Of a stretch of DNA of 64,000 nt, positions 40,588-51,125 are shown piece after piece. This stretch comes from Mesostigma viride (taxonomy: Eukaryota > Streptophyta > Mesostigmatophyceae > Mesostigmatales > Mesostigmataceae): assembly GCA_009746045.1 (NCBI GenBank), contig RPFO01000002.1, positions 898,240 through 962,239 of the forward strand, written 5' to 3'. The notes below the pieces were generated by a model. It did not search any database. It saw nothing but the letters and a program-made list of their open reading frames with translations, and had not been told where the DNA came from. How positions within the stretch are numbered: position 1 is the first letter of the stretch; each line of letters starts with the position of its first letter. A program made the position numbers and the translations under genes.

Positions 40588-41482
40588 GGTTACCGCCTTG
40601 CCGACCTGATTTATGCGGATGATACCACCCTCATCGAGAGCCCCGAGCACATTCAGACCTGGCTGGACTGCCTGGGCCTGGAGGCGCGGGCGGTGGGGCT
40701 GGAGATTAGTGTCAAAACTGAGGCGATGGTGATAGGAGCATCCAGTAAACCACCGCTGCCGCGCTTGCTCGACGGGACGGAGGTCCCGTTCCGCGACCGC
40801 TTCAAGCTGTTGGGGAGCTGGCCAGCTTCCTGCCGACACCGCCGACGATGTGGACACCCGCATCGGCCTTGCCTGGGCCAAGCTCCGTTCGCTCACACCC
40901 TACTGGCGCTCGAAGGGCCTTAACGGGCACCGCAAGCGCATGCTCTTCAAGGTCCTCGTCCTCACGGTGCTCACGTATGGCGCCGAGGCGTGGACCCTCC
41001 CACCCAAACTGGCAGCTCGGCTCGACGGCACAGTTTACAGGATGCTCCGGCAGGTCCTTAATGTAGGTTTTTCCGAGCGTCCGTCATCAGAGTCTTTGTA
41101 TCATGGCATGCCTCGTGTTTCGGACGAGATTAGGCAGCGTAGGATAGCATTTGTAGGACACCTTGCACGCACCAGCCAGGTCGACACCACCCTCGGTCTG
41201 GCCGGCCCCCAGCGGCTTGGACAGCCAGGGCCGGGCACATTCTGACCTGGCCTGGCCCCAAGGACATTCCCAAAAGGGTAGGGAAACCTGTCACGAACTA
41301 CGTTCAGATGTTGCTGGACGACCTAGTGGTCCCAGCCCAGTTTGAGCACCGCATCCACTCTCTCTCCCGTCTTTGGACTGCCATGCAGGACAAGACGCGG
41401 TGGAAGAAGATTGTCAAGGCGCACACGCCCGACCCTGTGGGCAAGCCACCTCCCCCCAAGCGGAGGAGGCGTTTTGATGAGT
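40588..41482 (+). CDS. LINE-A ORF2, RT catalytic box to C-terminus
   Basis: Continues from 39255: ADLIYADDTTLIESPEHIQT with the YADD catalytic pair, then GLEISVKTEAMVIGA, the thumb RIGLAWAKLRSLTPYW, VLTVLTYGAEAWTLPPKLAA and a C-terminal DEIRQRRIAFVGHLAR segment. It ends PPPKRRRRFDE. Frameshifts occur near 40830 and 41245. Confidence 0.85.
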
Positions 41483-41615
41483 AGTGCAGTTAGGATTTTC
41501 TAGATAGAGTTAGGATAGTTCGATCACGCGGCTTCCTCCACCCCATCCATCATGAAATATGTGCTACATGACCTCCCCACGGAGGCATGTTATAATTTAA
41601 TTTAATTTAATTTAA
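41483..41615 (+). mobile_element. LINE-A 3' UTR, hairpin and (AATTT)n tail
   Basis: A short UTR is followed by the hairpin CCTCC-CCAC-GGAGG (41572-41585), CATGTTATAA and an (AATTT)n tail. It is likely the RNA feature recognised by the LINE reverse transcriptase. Confidence 0.8.
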
Positions 41616-41667
41616 TGCCTCCGTTGGGAGATCATGTAGCACATATTCCTTGATGGATGGTGGAGTG
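41616..41667 (-). mobile_element. inverted LINE-A 3' end fragment
   Basis: GCCTCCGTTGGGAGATCATG and the following GTAGCACATATTCC are the reverse complement of the LINE-A 3' end. It sits tail to tail with the plus copy, so 41555-41648 folds back on itself. It joins directly to a plus-strand ORF1 element at about 41668. Confidence 0.8.
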
Positions 41668-41739
41668 ACTGCTGAACTTCCTCACATTTCCACCGCCGCC
41701 GCCTCCACCTCCACTGCCATTTCCGCCTCCACTGCCTGA

Positions 41740-42421
41740 CATCAAAGCCCAGCTCCTCGACCTCGACCAACGCCTTCAAGCCACCGCCAACGCCCTTGAG
41801 AGCTTGCATGACACCGCCGGCCTCACCGCCCAGGCGGTGAAGGACATCGCCGCCCAGCCGGCGCCTGCTGGCTCGGCCGGCGATGCTCCCTCCACCTGGG
41901 CGGACTTGCTTAAGCAGCACACCACCTCCACCACCTCCACCATCTCGGCACAACTCAAGCAACAAGCCCTCCACCTTCGCGAGGAAGCCGACATCGCCCG
42001 GCGCAGCCACAATGTCATCGTCAAGCACTTCGACCAGCAGGCAGGTGAGACCTCCACGAGCCTTCTTGAGGCATTTAAGCGCGCCATTCTTGCCCCCATG
42101 TTACTCACTGGTGAGCTGGACATGTCGGCTGTCCGCCTCCCCCGCGCGTGGGGGAAGGCTGGCCCGGCACTCGTGCTCCTCACCTTTAAGTACATGGCGG
42201 ACAAGCTGGCGTTCCTTATTAAATGCCGCAAGAAGCTCTCGGAGACTCGCTTCACGCTGGACGACGACTTGACCCTGGCCCAGCAACAGCGGCGAAGCGA
42301 GCTATGGCCGACCTACCTTCAGCTCCGGCAGAGCGCAAGGGGGAAGCCGGTATACTGGAGGGGGGCGGTCATCCACGTTGACCACAAGCCCTGGCAGCCC
42401 CCTCCTGCCACCTCAGACTAG
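41740..42421 (+). CDS. LINE-like ORF1 protein (5'-truncated, mostly open)
   Basis: The best-preserved ORF1 C-terminal half. It reads DIKAQLLDLDQRLQATANAL, TWADLLKQHTTSTTSTIS, LREEADIARRSHNVIVKHFD, GETSTSLLEAFKRAILAPML, FTLDDDLTLAQQQRRSELWP, VYWRGAVIHVDHKPW, and ends PPPATSD at TAG. Compared with the copy at 52466-53120 it has a few substitutions and small indels. Confidence 0.8.
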
Positions 42422-42431
42422 GAATATATAT

Positions 42432-42602
42432 TAAAAATATAATTACTTACAGCAGAGTGAAATCACTCAAACCAAAGCAAACGCCCAGCTATAAACCTAT
42501 ATACAGAGCCATGTCAAAGCTCTATACTACGAAGTACGATAAGACCAATGGAAACGCCTAACGGGAGGAACCTAATAGCCCTGCTGCACCGCAAAATCAG
42601 GA
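42432..42602. mobile_element. 171-bp SINE-like insert
   Basis: Flanked by a perfect 15-bp duplication ACTAGGAATATATAT (42417-42431 and 42603-42617). On the minus strand it ends in TATTTTTA. I could not place convincing Pol III boxes, so tRNA origin is not shown. No other copy was seen in the window. Confidence 0.7.
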
Positions 42603-43064
42603 ACTAGGAATATATATACCAGTAGTGTAGATTAGTAAGGCTTAGCCTAGCATGTGGCCCACGCGCAATGATGTGCGCCCAGAATGGCCCCCATGGATGT
42701 TGCCTTCAGAATTTAGCCACGCCATGCCTATAATGGTACCCCCATGGATGATGCATTAAGAATTTAGCCATGCTATGCCATGCAGAGAGATGCTCTCTGT
42801 CGGGAAGCCATGTCCTAGCTCTTGTATAGCCATGATGATCTTCCTCCCTCACAGGCATGCTCCCCCCTTACCCGGGCATAGCGTGATAGACCATGAGGGT
42901 GCAGGTGCCCTGGTGCACCTAGAGCAGCCTGGGTAGCTTACATTCCCACCCTTGCATGAAGTAGCCTAGAATGTATTAAAAGCCATATGCCCCTTCTCAG
43001 GGCTATGTGCTACATCTACTCCCAACGGAGTGATGTTGATAATTAATTAATTAATTAATGGTGG

Positions 43065-43112
43065 AGTGGAGAGAGCCGTGTAATCGGAACTAACCTAACG
43101 CTAATCCCCCCT
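43065..43112 (-). mobile_element. inverted LINE-A 3' UTR fragment
   Basis: GGTGGAGTGGAGAGAGCCG and the following TAACCTAACGCTAATCC resemble 61910-61953, the reversed LINE-A 3' UTR. It joins directly to a plus-strand ORF1 element fragment. Confidence 0.65.
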
Positions 43113-43287
43113 CCTGCCACCTCAGACTAGGGAATCCATACTAGTAGTGTAGATTAGTCAGGCTTAGCAAAGCATGTGGCCCACGCGCATGTGCGCCCAT
43201 AATGGCCCCCATGGATGTTGCCTTCAGACTTTAGCCACGCCATGCCTATAATGGGACCCCCATGGATGTTGCATTAAGAATTTAGCT
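43113..43287 (+). mobile_element. ORF1-only element, 3' UTR fragment
   Basis: Starts at the last ORF1 codons (CCTGCCACCTCAGACTAG) and runs through the UTR to TTAGC, where the LINE-C tail cuts it off. Confidence 0.8.
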
Positions 43288-43436
43288 ATTAATTAATTAA
43301 TTAATTAATTAGACTCGTGCTCCCGTTGGGGAGTCACGGAGCATTAACCCCGGTGGATGGATGGATGGATGGGTGCAAACATTCCTACCGGTCTAATCTA
43401 CATTGGCTACATACTACCGATCTATCTAACAGCATT

Positions 43437-44127
43437 CTAACTACAACATCTATCTAGGCAGCCGCCCGCTGCCCTAGGGGGAGCTATCTGGCGTGCCTCC
43501 CGCGGGATTGCACACGCGGGCGCTTCCCCACTGGGGGGGGCTCGTTGTCCTCTATGACCTCCAGGGGCCCACTTGGCCTTGTCCATCATCTTCTTCCAAA
43601 TCACGGAGAGGCCTAGGCCCCCCATGTCCTCCACTAGCTGTTCCTTGAAGGTGCGCGCCTTGCGGCGTCTAACATCACTGGGCCCAGCCCACGTCAGGAG
43701 GTGCCGGCCAGGCTGGGCTGGTCGCAGTCCTGCGGGGGGGCCACGTGAGGTGTCTACCTGGTTGGTGCGAGCTAGGTGCCCTACTAGCTGCAGGCGGCGT
43801 TGCTTAATGGTGCTGGTGATATAGGGCATGCCCTGGTACAGGTCCTCATTGCGGACATGGGCAGCATATCGTATACTCTGAAAATGGAACGAAGCATGCT
43901 GGTGACCGCGCCGTCCAGCTTGCGGGCCAGGTCGGCGGTGAGGGTCCACGTCTCGGCTCCATACCTGAGAACAGGAAGGACGAGGACCTTGAACAGGTCC
44001 TGTTTCTCGATCTTGCCCAGGGGCTTGCGCCACAGGGCCCGGTACTGGCGTAAAGCGTGCCAGGCGAGGGAGATGCGATGGTCCACATCGGCCTCGCAGC
44101 TGGGGAGCAGGCTGCCCAGCAGCTTAA
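43437..44127 (-). CDS. LINE-C ORF2 C-terminal part
   Basis: Resumes after the insertion with LLGSLLPSCEADVDHRISLA, then LFKVLVLPVLRYGAETWTL, LARKLDGAVTSMLRSIF and IKQRRLQLVGHLARTNQVDT. It parallels LINE-A 40800-41482. Joining to the segment that ends at 46594 restores LLDGSRVLYRDRVKLLGS. Confidence 0.8.
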
Positions 44128-46589
44128 CCCTTAAACTGTACTGAGTCCGTTTTCGTGGCGCCAGTTGAACTCGCGCCACTTTAACGGACTGAGTTTGTGG
44201 CAGAACCAGGCGCCGCGCCAATAATAATTTAACGGTCAAACCTGGGGGGATCGAAAGATCTAGACGTAAGAGGAGGGGTGGCATGCCCGGGCAAAATTTC
44301 CTGGAACCGCGGTACCATAGAGGGTTGTCCTAGGGGCTGACGGTGGTGGATTTTCGCGGGGCCCATGGTTAACCGCGGGGTTTGAGGGTCAAAAACTTGC
44401 CGGTGGCGGTTCGTGGGCCCTGGGTGATCAGAACCGTCGATCACTACATGCCAGTAGAAATCTGCTGACGTGTAATATGTTAGACTATAGGGTTGTACGT
44501 CACGCCGGGTTGGCTCTGCACCGTGGTAGCCTATGGACCAGTAGAAGTATGCCACGTGGATAATGTTGTAGGTACCGTACCTGTGCCTGCCACGTGGCTT
44601 TTCCTGGCCGCCACGTGCGAAGTCACTTGAACCATCAGGCACATGCCACGTCATCATGTGCATCATGTGTGCGTCAGGTGTGTGCATCATGTGGGTTTGT
44701 TTTGAGGGCCACGTGGCAGAATAATGGAGTACGGAGAGAGAAGAATAGTAGTAGAATGTTCAGTTTAGTGGGTAGTAGGGATAGTTACCGCAAATAGGAG
44801 TCCGAGGGGGTAACCATGGTACCGGCTCTCAGGCTTGCCGGCGGCGGCCGGCGGGTATACCATGGTCCTGGACGCTACCGTGGTACCAGCAGCGTTGGGT
44901 GCCGGTTGCGGTCCACGCGTCATGGTTGGACCGCGGGCCCGGCCTTTTTTGTCCGGCGGTGGTGGTTTTTGTGACCGCGGACCCTTGGCTGGATGCCACC
45001 CCTCCTGACGTAAGCTACGCCTGGCACTATTCAGACCGTACTTTGGACAATTGGCCAGGGAGATATGCTTGAGCAAAGTTAGGGGGGTACCATGGTCTAA
45101 CGGGACCGACGTGCATGAAAAATATTGACGCGCACGGCTATGGCGGTGCTCACAACTGACTGGTACAAGAGAATGGCTCGACATAACGGACTCAAATTTT
45201 GTAGGCATGATTTTTAAGTCATAAAAACGTTATACCCCTAGCCATGGAACGTTTGAAGATGCGTAGATGGGTCTCGGGGTGCTGGTAGGCGCAGCAAATC
45301 ATGTTAGCGGCCAGGCGGTGACAGTGCGAGTGCTGCATGTTGCTAGGCGGAAATTTTCGAGATATTTGCTCATGGATAAACGTTTGACGTTGTTCCCAAC
45401 CAGATTTGCTAGAACTGGCAGCCAGGAAAGGCTCGAGGCTACTTCCATGAATCGGGCGTGCTGGCTCCCGCAGGAAAGGTAATCTGCTGTTCCGACCTGG
45501 TACGTTCTAGCCTCCTACCGTGTTCCGTTAACCGTATCTGGTTGTATTATCGTTTATAACTAATATCAGGGTTATAACCGAGGGCTTGTGATTGTCATTC
45601 TGTTGTTTTGCTGCCTCTAAGCATCGGCTTGTCATGGTTGTGGAATACCATCAGGTCAAGCAGATTGTGGACCATGTTTGGTCGCTGTTAGCTGAGGCTG
45701 CAACGGAAATATAGCGTGATAACGGTTGGTATTGGTTAGTAGTATGGTAACGTTGATTACCCAATGCTTTTCCTGGCTCAAACAGCCCGAGACAAGTTCT
45801 TTTCTGACCAGTTTCAGGCATGGCTTCTTGTTTTGCTGGCCAACGCCCACCTTCTTATATTGCATCCATTGCATGTGACAAACATGGAGATACCCAATAC
45901 CTGTTTGCATGGAGGCATTACCAACTTGCTCCTTTTGTTTTCTTCATTGTTGCAAAGAACGTGGAGGTGTTTTGTCATTCATTTGGTGCGTTAGTGATGT
46001 AGCTCCTTGCCAGCCCTTTGACGCGTGCTTGAGGCCCTGATATGAGCCTTTCACCTATTGTTTAGCATGGTCTTGTGTCTTATATGCTGGGCATGATGTT
46101 GGCATTGCTTTTGTTGCCATCTAGTTGTTGTTTTGTGCCACTTTGGGATAGTAAACCTATGCGGTAGTGCTAGCAACCGTCCCAAAATAACTTGCACCGT
46201 TATAACGGCCTGAGCTATTTTGGGCTGTTTGCTAGCTAGCCTGTGCAGTTCTGTGGCATTTCATGTTTTGAATGCATTGATGGCATGCCTATGATTATGA
46301 TAAACTGCCTTTAAAAGGCCAGGGCCAACTGATTTGTGTAAATGGTCGATAATGCATTATATATGTCTCCAACCCCACGTGCACTGTACCCCCCTGGGGG
46401 GGGCGCTATTTATAGCTCATGTGGGGCATGCATATATGACCAACCACATGTCCCCAGTGTTATTTGATATATAAGCATGCTTCCTTCCAAGGGTGGGCCA
46501 GAAAATATTATTTGGCTAGATACTCTCGTACTTACAAAGATACCCCAACTCAGTCCGTTACGGTGGTTCCAGTTCAGACAGTTGAAGGG
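44128..46589. mobile_element. TTAA transposon E2, piggyBac-like ends, inside LINE-C
   Basis: The 2462-bp insert is flanked by TTAA (44124-44127, 46590-46593). The ends are CCCTTAAACTGT and CCCTTCAACTGT, with longer subterminal inverted words (CTGAGTCCGTT near 44140 against AACGGACTGAG at the other end). No transposase frame was recognised. Four CACGTG boxes lie at 44553, 44591, 44612 and 44711. The superfamily is inferred from ends and target only. Confidence 0.85.
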
Positions 46590-46593
46590 TTAA

Positions 46594-48270
46594 CGCGGTC
46601 CCGATACAGGACTCGAGAGCCGTCTAGGAGATAGAGGGGCGGCGGTGGGTTGGTGAGCCCAACCGCCAGGGCCTCTGTCTTAACTTGCTGACCTCAAGCC
46701 CCACTGCACGGGCCTCGATAGCCAGGCAGTCAAGCCATGTCTGCACGTGCTCAGTGCATGTCCTCGAAGAGGGTGGTGTCGTCTGCGCAGATGATGTCTG
46801 CCAGCCGAATCTCCGTGTCCGCACCGCCATGCCAGAATTTGTTAGCAACCTGCACTCCTGCATGGTTCCCTGCCCACGATGCGGGCAAATCGCTTGCGCG
46901 CCTGTATCATTACGTATTCGACAACAATAATGAACAGGTAGGGCGACAGCACGCAGCCCTGCCACACACCCTTCTGTAAAGGGCATGGGGGCGTGGTCCC
47001 GTAAGAAGTGCGCACCGAAGTGGTGGACCCTTCATACAGGTTGCGGATGACAGCAATCAGGGGGCGGGGGGTCCGGAACAACTCGAGGATGTCCCAAAGC
47101 GCAGGCCTGAGAACTGAACCGAATCGAAGGCTTTGATGAAGTCCACCAGCACAAGGTGCAAAGGGGACTCACCAGGCTGAAGGCGTTGCAGTTCCTCCAC
47201 CAGGCGGCGAGTAGCGAAGAGCGCCTGTACTGTGTTGCGACCTGAACGGAAGCCGTGCTGAGTCTCGCTGAGGTGACCGTCCAGGGCCGTGCGCAGTTCA
47301 GGATGAGCCGCATAAGAAGCTTGAGGGGGGCACTTTGAATGCACACCCCTCTGTAGTTGCCGGGGTCGGCAGGCGACCCCTTGTTCTTGTACAGCATCGT
47401 GCGAAAACTGTGTTGCCAGGCCGCTGGAGGTGGTTGCGACGACAGCAGAAGGCGGTTGCAGATGTCCCGGAAGAGCAGCATAACACCTGTGTCCTCGAAT
47501 TCGGCTGCAAGTTTTACAACTGCGGCCGGAATCTCGTCAGAGCCGGTGGCTGCGTCATAACGCAGGCGCTGGACCGCCTCCGTGACCTCGCGAGAGGTGA
47601 AAGGAGGCATGTCAGACGGGTCGCCAAGTGGGCCGACCAGCGGGGGGACTAGGTAGTCCGCCGCTGACCTAGGCGGGGCAGGGGGCCCAGCGGGGCCGGC
47701 CAGGGCGGCCGGGCGGGCGGCGGCGGCTGGGAGCAGGGGTGGGGGCGGCGCAGCTGTCCCCACGACCTCGGCCGTGGCCGTGGCCCAGGTACGAAGCCGC
47801 TTGGCTGGGGCGCCGGGGACGTCGTGGCGGTGGGGCCGGCCGAGGCCGTCCGGGTGCCCGAGGCGCTTGTACCAGAACCAGGCCCCCTTGCCGTCGTGCT
47901 TCTGCTGGCAGCTGCGCAGGTCCTTGACCATCTGCTGAGCATCTGCCTTCTCAGCCTGCTCGTAGGCGGCCCTCAGAGCTGCTTGCAGCCCAGGTTTGGC
48001 GATCGGATCTCTGTTGCGGCGGAGCATCTGCCTGGCGGCGACCACTGTCGGTGCGTGACGGTGGACAGCAAGCTGCCGACGCGGAGGCAAGGTGGGAGGG
48101 TGCGGGCAGCCAGGCGATACTTGGCGGCGACACCACGGAGGATCACTGAAATATCCCCCGGCGGCGGAATGGCGTGTAACTGCTGTCGGCTGCCCCGGCG
48201 TCGAATACGGCCAGGAAATCATCCCTGTGCGACATAGCGGCCTGCTCTTCTGCTGACATCTTGTCGGCAT
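46594..48270 (-). CDS. LINE-C ORF2 reverse transcriptase, frameshifted
   Basis: It reads FTSREVTEAVQRLRYDAATG, TMLYKNKGSPADPGNYRGVC, TQHGFRSGRNTVQALFATRR, LVLVDFIKAFDSV (catalytic Asp), GCVLSPYLFIIVVEYVM and LADIICADDTTLFEDMH (CADD box). Frame changes occur near 47320, 47090, 46980 and 46760. It is closely related to LINE-A in RT blocks. Confidence 0.8.
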
Positions 48271-49124
48271 CCTTCAGCACAATCCGGAGCACTTTCAGAT
48301 CTGGCTGAGGTGCCAGCTGTCGCGACGGTTTCACCCCAGGAAACCGCAATCTGATGCGAGCGAGCACGAGACGATGATCAGATTCCACCGTGCTGACAGA
48401 ATCTTGCAGGACGCGAGCATCGACAACTGAGGGGCGCTGAGCCCGACGTACACAGACATAATCAAGGCACACCACCCGATCCGACGGCCCAAAAAAGGTG
48501 GCCAGCTGCTCAGCGGGGCGTGCGAAAGAAGCATTGCATGCAACCAGCGCAGATTCTGCCAGCAGATTCGCAAATAAAGGCGTGTTACCGTTGGCTGTCG
48601 TGTTGGTTGGGGAATACTGAGCGCCCCCAGTGCCAACTGGCAGCGTGGCGTTGGCGTCGAGCAGCATAACCAGGAAGTGCCGAGCTGGGATGTTGGCCTC
48701 CTCCTCCTTGAGGGCGTCGAAGAAGGCCTCACGTTCCGCCTGAGCTCGACCCGCATGTGGTGCATATCCCACGATAACGGTTAGCGTGTGGTGTGAATGG
48801 CCCTCAGTGGCCGAAAAAGTGGCCACTAGCACACGCGGGGACCGCAGCACGATGGACTGGAGCTGCTCTGATGCTGCCGGCGAGCACAAGAGGCCCACAC
48901 CACCTTGGCCCGGCGCGTCGCCGCCACCATAGTGGAACCGCCAGCCTGCGCAGGTCGTCGACCAGCAGACCGTTGACCGCGTGCTGAGGGTCAACGGTGC
49001 GTCGGTGCTCCTGGACTCCAAGAACAGCGATCTTGTTGTCGGCGCACAGGGCGATCAGCTCGTCGACGCGTTGGCGTGCTGGGGTGCCGCCGCTCGTAGA
49101 AGGATCTGCAGGGAGGGTGCGCAC
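48143..49124 (-). CDS. LINE-C ORF2 apurinic-type endonuclease domain
   Basis: Nicks target DNA for target-primed reverse transcription. Motifs in order: IAVLGVQEHR (metal-binding Glu), GGVGLLCSP, VIVGYAPHAG, FLVMLLDANATL (Asp/Asn pair), CLDYVCVR, and VESDHRLVLARI (catalytic SDH). The start at 49124 (MRTLPADPSTSGG) is followed by a frameshift near 49000. All catalytic positions of the exonuclease/endonuclease/phosphatase fold can be seen. Confidence 0.85.
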
Positions 49125-49165
49125 GTTAAAACTTGCAATACCAAGAATGGGCCGTTGCCCTATTA

Positions 49166-49250
49166 GCGGGGGGGTGGGGGTGGGGGTGGGGGTGGAGAAG
49201 GGTAGTGCTGGAGGGTGGGGGTGGGGGTGGGGGGGGGGGGGGGGGAGGGT
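49166..49250. repeat. G-rich GGGGGT repeat in the LINE-C ORF1-ORF2 spacer
   Basis: Two runs of (GGGGGT)n lie on the plus strand, C-rich in the LINE RNA sense. The plus strand could form G-quadruplexes. Confidence 0.85.
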
Positions 49251-49538
49251 GGCGATTGGGGTTAATGCTTGTCAACGCATGGAGGCTTTCTTTCAGGACG
49301 GATATGCGTCGTCTCCGTCCTGGCTGGGGTCGCCGGCGTGTCGACTGGGCCTCATCCCGCTCAAGGCGGGCTAGGAGGCGTGTGAGGCTGGTAAATTGGC
49401 GGGAAGGTTGACCGTGGCGTGCCTGGCGACCTTGCATCCTGATCATGCTCGCACGGTGCGACATGAGGATGGAAAGGGGCTTGTTTATAAAGGCTGTGCC
49501 CAAAGCCTATTGTACCGCGAGGCCGCGAGGGTGTGCCC

Positions 49539-50805
49539 TTACCGGGCGCCATCCATACCCGGGACGTGCGTAGACGATGATGACGCAGCTGGGGCGGGCC
49601 TGGTACGGCCCGACTTGTGCCGCTTGTTAGGAGCCTGCGCCTCCGTGCGCTGGCCGTTGATGAAGAGCACGGGGGTATCGTGGACGAGGCGGACGTAGAC
49701 CTTCTGGCCATCATTCCTGGCCTTGATCGCCACGTCGCTGCCCAGCAGACCGTTCTTGATGACTAGCTGGGCCGGGGAGAGGAGGTCGTCGAGGCTCGGC
49801 GCGTTCCTCCCGCCTTGGAGCTTGCGGGCCTGGAGTACCTTCACCTTGCTGGCCACATTCGCGAAGGTCACCCGGATGGGGCCAGGCTGGCCCGCCATCC
49901 AAGCTGCCGACTCAATGCGGATGCGCTCGTTGCCCAGCTGCAGCCGGCCCACCGGATGAGGTTCTGGTACAGGCGTTGCGCTATAGCATCAGGTCCGTTT
50001 CTGGCTGTGGCGCGACCTGGAAATATCGAACCACTATACTGCGTGACCGCTGGTCCTCCTCAACAGCAGTCTTGTGGGCTGCAGCCCCCCTGCGTGCGGC
50101 ATCCTCCATCAGGTTGGCAATGTCGGTCTGTTTCACCATGTTAGCGTAGCTGGTGGGTGCAGGGGCGGCTGGCTGGGGCGGGCTAGTCATGGCGGCCTTG
50201 ACCTCGGCAATGCTGGATTGGAGCACAGCAGTGTCTTGGCGGATAGTAGTGGATAGGGCGCCGAGTTGAGCGGCCGTGTCGTCGACTTTCTGGTTGAGCT
50301 GGCGCAGGGTTGCGTCCGGGGAAGCAATGGGGGTATTGGCGGTGCCGTCGGCATCCTCGAAAGCGGCAAAAAGTGCCCGGAGGCAAGGGGCCTTCGCGTA
50401 GCTCAGAAAAACAGAAAGACGAAGCTGTGGCAGCTCCAGATGGCGAACGTCGTCCACTGAAATGGTCTCGCCAGACGTGCTGGGAAAATATAGCTCATGG
50501 CCTTTGGCGTGCAGGAGGAGCAGGATAGCCTGCGCCTGCTCGGCGGTAAGCGAAAAGAACCGGTGCTCGGCGATCGACAGCCCCGCCAGGCAGGAAGTCC
50601 GCTGGGTCAAACGCAGCGTCGGCGATGGCGTCATCGTCGTCGTCGTCAAGGGGGTCGGTCTCACGGGAAACCTCGCTGGAAGAAGGAGCCGCAGGCGGAG
50701 GGATCTGGCTGTCCATCTCGTCGACGGGGCCGGTGCAATGCCGCTTATAGACGAAACGTTAATGGCGGCATCCGCAGACGATGGCTGGGTCGCGATGGTG
50801 TCCAC
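49539..50805 (-). CDS. LINE-C ORF1 protein, frameshifted
   Basis: The N-terminal part reads LSIAEHRFFSLTAEQAQAIL and LPQLRLSVFLSYAKAPCLRA, then a coiled coil (LRQLNQKVDDTAAQLGALST), SYANMVKQTDIANLMEDA, RSIVVRYFQVAPQPETDLM. After a frameshift near 49980 comes VTFANVASKVKVLQARKLQG, LDDLLSPAQLVIKNGLLG and VYVRLVHDTPVLFINGQR. It is homologous along its length to the ORF1-only elements. Confidence 0.75.
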
Positions 50806-50900
50806 AGCGTCGACTAGTTGCGTGATGGTATGAGGCGCTGAATCCCCCCCATCGGCGGGGGAGTGGGAGGCGGCTGAAGGTGATTCCGCCAGGGCTACTT

Positions 50901-51125
50901 TCCGGAAAATACGAGCCCTGCCTGCGCTGCGTTTTATGATATTGCGCTAAATCTTGGGCGATGGCGGCTGAAAATTATATCATCGTGTTCGTCATCAAAA
51001 GACGCTTCTACTGCAATTTACCCGACCAAATTTCATGCCCGGATGTAAAAGTTATGAGCATTCTCGGCATCAATAGCTCGCCACACCGTAAATTGCACAG
51101 GGGTGTTGCTTCCAAGGGCGTCTAA
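50901..51125. other. possible LINE-C 5' UTR
   Basis: No coding signal. It may be the LINE-C leader, since ORF1 starts at 50805, but no second copy is in the window to fix the boundary. Confidence 0.35.

Larger units (their letters stand above)
41668..43064 (+). mobile_element. ORF1-only element with SINE-like insert
   Basis: 5'-truncated ORF1, stop at 42421, 3' UTR split by the 171-bp insert at 42432, ACTCC/GGAGT hairpin at 43018-43031, and a TTAA-rich tail to about 43064. There is no ORF2. The UTR contains the inner hairpin GCAGAGAG...CTCTCTG. Confidence 0.85.
43286..50900 (-). mobile_element. LINE-C, near full-length non-LTR retrotransposon
   Basis: Minus orientation. ORF1 (about 50805-49539), a C-rich spacer, ORF2 with endonuclease (49124-48143), reverse transcriptase (48270-46594, resuming 44127-43437), 3' UTR with the TGCTCC/GGGAGCA hairpin, and a (TTAA)n tail at 43288-43310. 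It is interrupted by the 2462-bp element at 44128-46589. The 5' boundary is uncertain. ORF frameshifts make this copy inactive. Confidence 0.85.

Noticed and set aside
41616-41667. Classical twin-priming inversion of one LINE
   Set aside because: Twin priming inverts the 5' part of a copy, but here the inverted part is a 3' end from a different family. It is reported as a chimeric junction instead.
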